DNA of 11,074 nucleotides from an uncultured Clostridia bacterium. Its GTDB lineage: Bacteria; Bacillota; Clostridia; Christensenellales; Aristaeellaceae. The translations under genes and the position numbers were made by a program. The stretch spans positions 1 through 11,074 of the forward strand of contig CAMJXZ010000079.1 in the NCBI GenBank assembly GCA_946409855.1, given 5' to 3'. Shown here one piece after another: positions 6,053 through 11,074 of this stretch; position 1 is the first letter of the stretch, and each line of letters begins with the position of its first letter. The notes below the pieces were generated by a model, which did not search any database, had not been told where the DNA came from, and saw only the letters and a program-made list of their open reading frames with translations.

Positions 6053-6120
6053 AAAACCGCCTTTGCGGCAGGCCGGAACCCGGTATGGGGTTCAGCCTCC
6101 GCAAAGGCGGTTTTCTTTTT
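6053..6120. terminator. Strong bidirectional terminator between XRE gene and mgtE
   Basis: AAAACCGCCTTTGCGG (6053-6068) pairs perfectly over 16 bp with CCGCAAAGGCGGTTTT (6099-6114). Inside, AGGC/GCCT and GAACCC/GGGTTC extend the hairpin. Downstream on the plus strand is TTTTCTTTTTCTTT. Read from the other side the stem ends in TTTT, so it can also stop transcription from mgtE. Confidence 0.5.
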
Positions 6121-6135
6121 CTTTATGCAGGGGAC

Positions 6136-6167
6136 GGCGGCCCGGCCTTCCGGTCGGGATGGCCGCC
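6136..6167. other. GC-rich hairpin just after the mgtE stop
   Basis: GGCGGCC (6136-6142) can pair with GGCCGCC (6161-6167). An alternative inner pairing is CCCGGCC with GGTCGGG, with one G-U. No T-run follows on either strand, so it is not a terminator alone. It may protect the mgtE mRNA 3' end or add to the terminator at 6053-6120. Confidence 0.5.
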
Positions 6168-6170
6168 CGC

Positions 6171-7742
6171 CTATCCGATGCTCAGCATGCCCATCAGCAG
6201 CCGGACCAGCGAATAGTAGGTCACCACGGCGATCATGTCGCTCAGCGTAGTGATCATGGGGCCGCTGGCGACGGCCGGGTCGATGCCGACCTTCTTGAAG
6301 AACATGGGGATCACGGTGCCGTTGAAGCTGGACAAGGTCATCGAAATCACCATCGCCAGGCCGACGCAGGCCCCGCACCCGAAGGAGATGAAGAGCTTGC
6401 TGCCGTGCACGGTATCCGCCACGTCCAGCTTGGGGGAGAAGAAGTAGCTGAACAGGCCGACGGCCAGGAAGGCCAGGACGCCCAGGATCAGCCCGTTGGT
6501 CATGCCGACCCGGACCTCCTTTAAAATGAGGCGGATGCGGGTCTTGTTGTCCATTTCCTCGTCGGTCAGGTTGCGGATGGTGACGGCCAGGGACTGGGTG
6601 CCGGAGTTGCCCGACATGTCGAAGATCATCGACTGGAAGACGACGGCGATGGCCATGGTGGTCATGACGTCGGTAAAGGACCGGGAGATCATGGAGACCA
6701 GCAGCCCCAGCCCCATCAGGGTGATCAGCCAGGGCAGGCGCTTGCGGATCGACTGGAGGAGGGGCTCGTTCATTTCTTCCTCCTCGGTCAGACCGGCCAG
6801 CTTGGCGTAGTCTTCGCCCAGCTCTTCATCGACCACTTCGACCAGGTCCTGGGAGGTGATGATGCCCAGCAGGCGCATCTCGCTGTCCACGACGGGGATG
6901 GAGTCCTCGCTGTAGTCCTTCAGCTGTTCGATGCATTCCGCGACGTTTTCATGGTCGTATACATAGGGGTAGGAGGTGGTGATCAGCCCCTCCAGGTCGG
7001 TGTATTCCCGGGCGATGATCAGGTCCTGCAGGGTGATGGCGCCGTAAAAGCGCTCGTCCTGGTCCACGACGTAGATGGTGGAAAGGTTGTCGTTGTCGGC
7101 CGCCTGTTCCACCAGGGCGCGCATGGCCGCCTTGACGGAGATCCCCTTGTGGATGACGATGAAGTTGGTGGTCATCTTGCTGCCGATCTCGTCCTCGCTG
7201 TAGGACTGGATCAGCTCGACGTCCGCCCTGGACTCCTTGTCCATGTGGGAGATGATGGCTTCCTGCTGTTCCTCGTTCAGGTCTTCCAGCACGTCGACGG
7301 CGTCGTCGGCGTCCATCTCCTGGACGATGTGGGCGGCGATCTCCGGCGTCAGTTCCTCGATGAAGGAGCTGGCGTCGTCCAGGTAGGCGAAGATCTCGGA
7401 AACTTCCTCCGCGCCCAGCAGGTGGTACAGGCGCCGGCGCTCCTCCGGCGTCAGGCGCTCAAGGACGTCCGCGATGTCGTTATAGTGGTAATCGGCCAGC
7501 CGCTCCCGCATCTCGTCGTCCGGGATGCCGCTGCGGATGATCTGTTCCAGTTCTTCCGCGTAATCGGGGTGCTCGAATTCTTCCTCGTGCTCTTCGTGTT
7601 CTTCGTGCTCTTTGCCCGCTTCCTGTTCTTCGTGTTCCTTATGCGCTTCAGGCTTTTCTTCAGGGCCGGCATCACCTGGGGCCTGAGGAAGGCTGTTCTT
7701 TCCGGTCTCTTCTTCGTTCAGCTTTTCGTTTTCTTCATTCAT
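6171..7742 (-). CDS. mgtE: MgtE-type Mg2+ channel/transporter with His/Glu-rich N-terminal tail
   Basis: The 523-residue protein carries Mg2+ across the cytoplasmic membrane. Order of parts: an acidic tail (1-60), MgtE_N superhelical domain (about 75-185), a CBS pair (about 190-310) that senses cytosolic Mg2+, the connecting helix, and five membrane helices (about 335-523). The family signatures DMSGNSGTQS (375-384) and GIDPAVASGPMITTLSD (486-502) are intact, and Asp502 matches the pore aspartate (Asp432 in Thermus MgtE). The tail is odd: residues 34-58 hold six histidines among many glutamates, spaced as repeated HEE units (His34, 37, 46, 49, 52, 58). I chose ATG 7742 because AAGGAG (7752-7757) precedes it by 9 nt; the in-frame ATG at 7772 has no such site. 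The gene has its own promoter and a long structured leader, and converges on the XRE gene. Confidence 0.5.
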   Translation of the reverse strand: MNEENEKLNEEETGKNSLPQAPGDAGPEEKPEAHKEHEEQEAGKEHEEHEEHEEEFEHPDYAEELEQIIRSGIPDDEMRERLADYHYNDIADVLERLTPEERRRLYHLLGAEEVSEIFAYLDDASSFIEELTPEIAAHIVQEMDADDAVDVLEDLNEEQQEAIISHMDKESRADVELIQSYSEDEIGSKMTTNFIVIHKGISVKAAMRALVEQAADNDNLSTIYVVDQDERFYGAITLQDLIIAREYTDLEGLITTSYPYVYDHENVAECIEQLKDYSEDSIPVVDSEMRLLGIITSQDLVEVVDEELGEDYAKLAGLTEEEEMNEPLLQSIRKRLPWLITLMGLGLLVSMISRSFTDVMTTMAIAVVFQSMIFDMSGNSGTQSLAVTIRNLTDEEMDNKTRIRLILKEVRVGMTNGLILGVLAFLAVGLFSYFFSPKLDVADTVHGSKLFISFGCGACVGLAMVISMTLSSFNGTVIPMFFKKVGIDPAVASGPMITTLSDMIAVVTYYSLVRLLMGMLSIG

Positions 7743-7786
7743 GGGGATCCGCTCCTTTCCGCCCGGCGGCACGGGGCCGCGGCATC

Positions 7787-7824
7787 AAAATAAACCTGAC
7801 TGTCGTTTGAATGTGACAGGCAGG
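7787..7824 (-). terminator. Attenuator-like terminator inside the mgtE leader
   Basis: In the mgtE mRNA sense, CCTGCCTGTC (7824-7815) pairs with GACAGTCAGG (7804-7795), 10 positions with one mismatch and a 10-nt loop, followed by TTTATTTT (7794-7787). It lies 44 nt before the mgtE ATG and after the upstream ORF, where a conditional terminator would be expected. The six bases TGACAG in the ORF (7906-7901) can pair with CTGTCA (7819-7814), offering an alternative to the terminator fold. Confidence 0.5.
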
Positions 7825-7848
7825 AAAGCGGAGCGGCGCGCGCGACCG

Positions 7849-7917
7849 TCAGCCCGGCAGCACCCGGGTGAACGGTCCGGCGTCCGCGCCGTCTCCCATA
7901 CTGTCATAACCGTCCAC
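7849..7917 (-). CDS. 22-codon leader peptide ORF upstream of mgtE
   Basis: A GTG start at 7917 follows an unusually complete ribosome site, GAGGTGAT (7930-7923), which is fully complementary to the 16S rRNA 3' end at normal spacing. The frame runs 22 codons to TGA (7851-7849). The peptide starts Met-Asp-Gly-Tyr-Asp, has aspartates at 2, 5, 9 and 12, prolines at 15 and 21, and ends Arg-Val-Leu-Pro-Gly. The 11-bp leader stem includes its start codon, so translation and folding compete. An acidic leader peptide with prolines recalls mgtL of the enterobacterial mgtA leader, where such codons stall or destabilise ribosomes at low Mg2+; that parallel is inference. The peptide itself need not have a function. 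Confidence 0.5.
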   Translation of the reverse strand: MDGYDSMGDGADAGPFTRVLPG

Positions 7918-7952
7918 CCTGTATCACCTCACTTCATATTTTTTCTGGTCAT

Positions 7953-7981
7953 ATTTTACCAACCGGAACAGGTCTTGTCAA
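7953..7981 (-). promoter_or_regulatory. Promoter of mgtE
   Basis: On the minus strand TTGACA (7981-7976), a 17-nt spacer and TAAAAT (7958-7953) form a near-consensus SigA-type promoter. Its strength, together with an attenuator-like hairpin downstream, suggests control after initiation rather than by an activator. Confidence 0.5.
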
Positions 7982-8049
7982 GAAAAGATCGGCGCGGAAT
8001 CGATGGAAAGATCTGTTCTGGTCAGATCCGGATCTGCCCGGCCGGCACG

Positions 8050-8077
8050 AAAAAAGGGCCGCCCGGAGGCGGACCCT
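8050..8077 (-). terminator. Terminator after the SH3b protein gene
   Basis: On the minus strand AGGGTCCGCC (8077-8068) pairs with GGCGGCCCT (8063-8055), 9 bp with a bulged T, followed by TTTTTT. It lies about 20 nt past the stop at 8096 and separates this gene from the mgtE promoter. Confidence 0.5.
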
Positions 8078-8095
8078 GTGTTTCGGCCGGAAGGA

Positions 8096-9250
8096 TTATT
8101 TAAGAAAACATGTCATGACGTAGCCCGGGATTTCTTCCCAGGAAACCTTGGTCCATTCCTCCCCGGGGATCAGCACCGTGACCTCTTCCCCGACGACGAG
8201 TTCCGCCAAAACATTCCCTGCCTGGATGCGCGGGGTGGAACGGAGATTGACGTAGGTTTTGCTGTTGGCGATCTGCAGGATCGGGGTGCCGGGCACACCG
8301 AACACCGTCAGGTACCGGGTCATCATGTAGCCGGTTTCACCGGAGGCGCTGCGGACCTTGCACCAGGTCAGGCCGGGGTTCAGGATCTCCACCCGGGAAC
8401 CGTTGGCGCAGGCGGTCAGCACACGGGAGGAAGCGGAGGGCTGCTCCCGGAGGTTGAGCCCCGAGGGGCTGTTGATCAGCGCGTAGGCGTTGGTCCAGAC
8501 CGGGACGGGGGCGGGCGGCGCGGGCGTGGGGCCGGCGGGGGAGGCGGTGGCCTTCAGGTAGGAGCTGGACATGAAGCCGTACAGCCCCTGATAGCGGACG
8601 TACCAGAATTCCTTGCCCTTGAGCAGCACTTCCACCGTCTGGCCCAGGGGCACCTTCGCCAGCACCTTTTCTTTCAGCGAGGGGCCCTGGCGGAAGTTGA
8701 CCGACCGGCCGCCGGAAGCGGCCGCGTAGGCGTAGGAAATGCCGGTGCCGCCGCTGCGGCGGATGAATTCCTGCCGGAAGTAGCCCAGCATGCCGTCGAT
8801 CTCCACGTAATACCAGCCGTTCTGCTGAGAAAGGATGCGGCAGGTGGCGCCGTTGTAATAGATGCCCAGCACCCGGGCGTCATAGCTCGGGTATTCCCGC
8901 AGGTTCAGGAAGGCGCGGGCGCTCTGGTTGGCGACGATGCCGATCACGTCGTCCCCGGTCAGCTGGGGGCGGGTCAGGTAACTGTCCACCATGTAGCCGG
9001 TGCGGCCGGTCCGCACGATGCGGACTAGGTCCCATTCCCCGTAGGAGATCTGGATCTCGACCCATTCGCCCTTGGGGTAGCTGCCCAGCACTTTGGCGTG
9101 ATACCCGGGGCCTTCCCGCAGGTTCACGGAGGCGGCGTTGTCGATGACCGCGAACTCCTTTTCGGGATAGCTGTATTCGGCCGACGCGCCCAGGCAGATG
9201 CAGCCGAAAAGGACGATCAGCAGGAGCAGGATGGTTTTTCTTGCGCGCAT
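8096..9250 (-). CDS. Secreted protein with five bacterial SH3 (SH3b) repeats
   Basis: The 384-residue protein has a signal peptide (RARK, then a leucine-rich core) with likely cleavage at A-S-A before Glu25. An upstream Leu-Phe-Gly-Cys17 is a poor lipobox, so a lipoprotein is possible but less likely. Five SH3b repeats follow at about 33-92, 103-163, 172-232, 255-314 and 324-383. Each carries a variant of the (V/L)N(L/F)R-x-x-P core, such as SVNLREGP, FLNLREYP, SVNFRQGP, GLNLREQP and YVNLRSTP, and ends in a GY/F-M-x-x-x-(Y/F)L pattern. A proline-rich linker (233-252) divides repeats 1-3 from 4-5. SH3b domains usually bind peptidoglycan or cell-wall peptides; no catalytic domain is present, so it is probably a wall-binding or scaffold protein. 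The start ATG 9250 is preceded by AAGGAAGGGAG; the in-frame ATG upstream at 9292 would spoil the signal peptide. Confidence 0.5.
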   Translation of the reverse strand: MRARKTILLLLIVLFGCICLGASAEYSYPEKEFAVIDNAASVNLREGPGYHAKVLGSYPKGEWVEIQISYGEWDLVRIVRTGRTGYMVDSYLTRPQLTGDDVIGIVANQSARAFLNLREYPSYDARVLGIYYNGATCRILSQQNGWYYVEIDGMLGYFRQEFIRRSGGTGISYAYAAASGGRSVNFRQGPSLKEKVLAKVPLGQTVEVLLKGKEFWYVRYQGLYGFMSSSYLKATASPAGPTPAPPAPVPVWTNAYALINSPSGLNLREQPSASSRVLTACANGSRVEILNPGLTWCKVRSASGETGYMMTRYLTVFGVPGTPILQIANSKTYVNLRSTPRIQAGNVLAELVVGEEVTVLIPGEEWTKVSWEEIPGYVMTCFLK

Positions 9251-9273
9251 AGTGCTCCCTTCCTTTCCTTGGG

Positions 9274-9290
9274 GCCGGAACCGTTCCGGC
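9274..9290. other. Perfect hairpin in the 5' leader of the SH3b gene
   Basis: GCCGGAA-CCG-TTCCGGC is a 7-bp perfect stem with a 3-nt loop, 24-40 nt before the SH3b start codon. No T-run follows on the leader strand. An AT-rich TTATATAT lies just upstream (about 9300-9307) and may be the -10, but no good -35 is seen. It may stabilise the mRNA or be an operator. Confidence 0.5.
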
Positions 9291-9347
9291 ATGTTTCACA
9301 TATATAACGAATGCTCCGCCCTGTTTGTTGCACAGAAAGCGGGAAAA

Positions 9348-10004
9348 TCACAAAGTTTCCTTGACGGAGGCGGCGCCTTCCAGCATTTCGGGGGTGATCC
9401 GCTTTTCCTGGAGGGCATTCTGCAGGATCTCGTCGTACAGGCCGGCCATCGAGGTTTCATAGTAGGGCTGGGAAAAGAAGATGCCGACCAGGCCGAACGT
9501 CAGCGCGGACAGCAGCGCCCAGCCGATGAAGGAAAGCATCATGATGAAGATGTCCATCTTGTACCCGTCGGTGATCTTTTCGGAAATCCCGCAGGCGTCC
9601 ATGGCGGGGATGTTGGGGTACAGCGCCAGCAGATACGGCGTCATGCTGTAGGCGAAGCTTTTGATGATGCCGGGCACGATGAACAGCAGGGTCCACAGGA
9701 ACGTCTTCAGGGCCATCCACATCATGCCGCCGAATTTGCGCCAGAACCCGGTAAACGCGCCTTCAAACAAAGCGGAGAAGGGCGGTTTTTCCCCGCGCCA
9801 GCAGCGCATGAAGAAATGGGCGGCCATCACTTCCACCACGACAGTAAACAGGCTCATCGCGGTGGTGGAGGCCAGGGCGTAGATGATCAGGCTTTCGATG
9901 GCCGCGGCGCCGACCATCGGCCATTTGTTTTCGCTCAGACGCCGGCGGGCGGTTTCCTTGATTTCCTGCCGGGTCATGGCGGGACGGCGGAACGCTTCAG
10001 ACAT
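9348..10004 (-). CDS. DUF975 family integral membrane protein
   Basis: The 218-residue protein matches the DUF975 pattern common in Clostridia. A basic N-terminal helix (TRQEIKETARRRLSENKWP) leads into about five hydrophobic segments, with the family-like blocks FIVPGIIKSFAYSMTPYLLA and GISEKITDGYKMDIFIMMLSF in the middle and FFSQPYYETSMAGLYDEI near the end. The function of the family is not established. The start is ATG 10004, with AGGAG (10016-10020) 11 nt upstream; a TTG three codons earlier is too close to that site (2 nt). It lies 72 bp downstream of the HAD gene with no clear promoter between, so read-through from mscL-HAD is possible. About 97 bp follow before the SH3b gene start. Confidence 0.5.
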   Translation of the reverse strand: MSEAFRRPAMTRQEIKETARRRLSENKWPMVGAAAIESLIIYALASTTAMSLFTVVVEVMAAHFFMRCWRGEKPPFSALFEGAFTGFWRKFGGMMWMALKTFLWTLLFIVPGIIKSFAYSMTPYLLALYPNIPAMDACGISEKITDGYKMDIFIMMLSFIGWALLSALTFGLVGIFFSQPYYETSMAGLYDEILQNALQEKRITPEMLEGAASVKETL

Positions 10005-10076
10005 AACGAACAAATCTCCTTTTTACAGTCGGATTAGGGGTCAAATCCCCCCGGCGGTTTTACGCCGGAACCGCGC
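10005..10076. other. Intergenic spacer with two small hairpins
   Basis: CCGGCG-GTTTTA-CGCCGG (10051-10068) is a perfect 6-bp stem. GGGG-TCAAAT-CCCC (10037-10050) is next to it. Neither is followed by a T-run on the minus strand, so no terminator is called between the HAD and DUF975 genes. They could act in mRNA processing or partial termination. Confidence 0.5.
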
Positions 10077-10706
10077 TCAGGAAAGCAGCAGCCCGGCCAG
10101 CTCCGCGTAGGTGGAAACGTAAGGCGCGGGCAGGCCCCTGGGGCACAGTCCGTCCGGATCCATGGCGATGGACGCGATCCCCGCGTTGACGCCGGCCATG
10201 ACGTCCAGCTCCCGGTCGCCGATCATCACGCATTCCGCCCGGGGCAGGCCGTGCTTGGCGATCAGCGCGTTCAGCGCGTTCGGGGCGGGCTTCAGAGGGT
10301 AGCCGTTTTCGCCGGTGATATGATCCGTGAACAGGTGCAGCAGGCCGTAGTGGGCCAGGGCCTGCAGGCTGCTGATGCCCCGGTGGGTGTACAGATAGTG
10401 GAAGCAGCTGCGCTGCGAGGCTTCTTCCAGGAACTCCGCCATGCCTTCATAGGGCAGCATGGTATCATAGCCTTCTTCCTCGCTGTGCAGCCGGTAGCCC
10501 GCCCAGAGCTCCTCGTCGGTCAGCCCGTATTTTTCCGAGACCCAGGCGTTGGTGTATTCGAGGGATTTTTTGATGGAACGGAGCAGAACCTCCGCATCTT
10601 CAACAATCCCCGCGTCCGCCAGCACTTTTTGGTAAGCCCGGCAGATGCGGGGATAAGTGTTGAAGAGCGTACCGTCAAAATCCCAGATCAGGTGGCGGTA
10701 CCGCAT
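10077..10706 (-). CDS. HAD-superfamily phosphatase (phosphoglycolate phosphatase-like)
   Basis: The 209-residue protein is a cap-C1 haloacid dehalogenase-type hydrolase that removes phosphate from a small metabolite. All four motifs are present: DFDGTL with nucleophile Asp9 and acid/base Asp11, Thr107 in YTHRG, Lys139 in LKPAP, and GDRELD with Asp164 and Asp168 for Mg2+. The helical cap fills about 15-85. Cap residues do not let me name the substrate; Gph and PgmB relatives share these motifs. The ATG at 10706 starts 3 nt after the mscL stop. The ribosome site is weak (AAGAAAGAG in the end of mscL), which suggests translational coupling. Co-transcription with mscL is likely; a functional link is not obvious. 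Confidence 0.5.
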   Translation of the reverse strand: MRYRHLIWDFDGTLFNTYPRICRAYQKVLADAGIVEDAEVLLRSIKKSLEYTNAWVSEKYGLTDEELWAGYRLHSEEEGYDTMLPYEGMAEFLEEASQRSCFHYLYTHRGISSLQALAHYGLLHLFTDHITGENGYPLKPAPNALNALIAKHGLPRAECVMIGDRELDVMAGVNAGIASIAMDPDGLCPRGLPAPYVSTYAELAGLLLS

Positions 10707-10709
10707 GGA

Positions 10710-11074
10710 TTACTCTTTCTTGTAGGCCAGGAGATCGCCGGCGCAGTGCGGGCAGCGGGTAGCGCCTTCCTTGATCTCTTCCAGGCAGTAGGGGCAGGTG
10801 GGAGCGGGTGCCGCCGGCGCTTCCTCGGCCTTTTTCTTGGTCAGATCCTTGGCCTTGTTCATGGCCTTGATGATGAGGAAGAGCACCAGCGCGGTCAGCA
10901 CGAATTCGACGACCACGGCCAGGAAGCTGAGGATGGACCCGGCAAAGCCGGTCCCGCCGCCTTCCATCTTGGGCAGCGCTTCCAGGATGGGGTTGAGGAA
11001 GATCTCGATCACGGCGGTGACGACCTTGCCGAAGGCGGCGCCGATGATCACGCCGACGGCCATGTCAATGACAT
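10710..11074 (-). CDS. mscL: MscL large mechanosensitive channel with C-terminal zinc ribbon, partial (N-terminus outside window)
   Basis: The open frame continues to the window edge, so the first residues (about 15-20 by comparison with E. coli MscL) are missing. The visible protein starts VIDMAVGVIIGAAFGKVV, which matches the first pore helix of E. coli MscL (DLAVGVIIGAAFGKIV). A short external loop with KMEGGGTG follows, then the second helix ILSFLAVVVEFVLTALVLFLIIKAMNK. The internal ATG at 11063 is Met within the helix and not the start. The usual cytoplasmic helix is replaced by a Lys/Glu/Ala/Pro-rich linker and a zinc ribbon, TCPYC-x12-RCPHC, near the C-terminus. The channel opens under membrane tension to release solutes on osmotic downshock. 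The ribbon is seen in some clostridial MscLs and its role there is unclear to me. The gene is followed at once by the HAD phosphatase gene. Confidence 0.5.
   Translation of the reverse strand, partial: VIDMAVGVIIGAAFGKVVTAVIEIFLNPILEALPKMEGGGTGFAGSILSFLAVVVEFVLTALVLFLIIKAMNKAKDLTKKKAEEAPAAPAPTCPYCLEEIKEGATRCPHCAGDLLAYKKE

Larger units (their letters stand above)
7743..7946 (-). promoter_or_regulatory. Long structured mRNA leader of mgtE
   Basis: About 200 nt separate the predicted transcription start (near 7946) from the mgtE ATG. In order the RNA holds an extended ribosome site, a 22-codon ORF, an attenuator-like hairpin with a T-run, and the mgtE ribosome site. The ORF region folds: GGGTGGACGGT (7909-7919) pairs with ACCGTTCACCC (7866-7876) over 11 bp with one G-U, and encloses the hairpin GGCG-CGGA-CGCC (7879-7890). 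I do not recognise the conserved M-box (ykoK) Mg2+ riboswitch sequence blocks; only the short GUGAGG is shared. Mg2+-dependent control is inferred from the gene served. Confidence 0.5.

Noticed and set aside
7564..7646. Short tandem DNA repeats as a possible CRISPR or regulatory repeat
   Set aside because: They lie in frame in the mgtE coding region and simply encode the His/Glu tail; there are no unique spacers.
7743..7946. M-box (ykoK) Mg2+ riboswitch upstream of mgtE
   Set aside because: Only a short GUGAGG resembles it; the other conserved M-box blocks I know were not found. A covariance search could overturn this.
6951..9028. Long plus-strand open frames opposite mgtE and the SH3b gene
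   Set aside because: Val/Gly/Asp- and Gly/Ala/His-rich translations mirror the codon bias of the true minus-strand genes; no start signals.
9310..9340. Possible terminator CCGC..CTGT / ACAG..CGG after the DUF975 gene
   Set aside because: The stem has internal mismatches and no T-run follows on the minus strand.
10031..10050. tRNA T-arm-like sequence GGGGTCAAATCCCC
   Set aside because: The loop is one base short and no acceptor, D or anticodon arms can be assembled around it.

Overview
The window reads as a chromosomal segment of a GC-rich Firmicute, most likely a gut- or rumen-type member of the Clostridia. This is inferred from near-consensus TTGACA/TAAAAT promoters, strong AGGAGG ribosome sites, and a gene set typical of that group: a DUF975 membrane protein, a helix-turn-helix regulator with a TPR tail, a secreted protein made of SH3b repeats, MgtE, and an MscL ending in a zinc ribbon. 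There are no rRNA or tRNA genes, insertion sequences or CRISPR arrays. Both edges cut through genes.

Left part (1-4855). A partial minus-strand gene for a secreted protein with a UGSC-like CxxC redox motif (1-827) is divergent from a six-gene plus-strand operon. The operon has one clear promoter (929-957) and one clear terminator (4811-4855). Its genes are an OhrR-type peroxide-sensing MarR regulator, a thiol-type glutathione peroxidase, a seven-helix membrane protein of unknown function, a flavodoxin-like protein, a cation diffusion facilitator and a second flavodoxin-like protein. The gaps are 11-29 bp, and the first two genes overlap. The content suggests a peroxide/thiol stress unit controlled by OhrR, joined to flavin electron transfer and metal efflux.

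Middle (4856-6120). A single XRE-TPR regulator gene has its own promoter, placed inside an imperfect dyad that could be an autoregulatory operator. It ends at a strong 16-bp hairpin shared with the convergent mgtE gene.

Right part (6171-11074, all minus strand). The mgtE Mg2+ channel gene has a His/Glu-rich N-terminal tail. It is preceded by a consensus promoter and a leader of about 200 nt holding a 22-codon acidic/proline-containing upstream ORF and an attenuator-like terminator; this is the most interesting regulatory feature in the window. Further along come a secreted five-SH3b protein, a DUF975 membrane protein, and an mscL-HAD phosphatase pair whose mscL is cut by the window edge.

Limits: gene families are called from motifs read by eye. 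No homology search, structure prediction or RNA-folding computation was run.

[Form note: the original answer gave no feature confidence values; the 0.5 on every feature is a placeholder required by the schema, not an estimate.]
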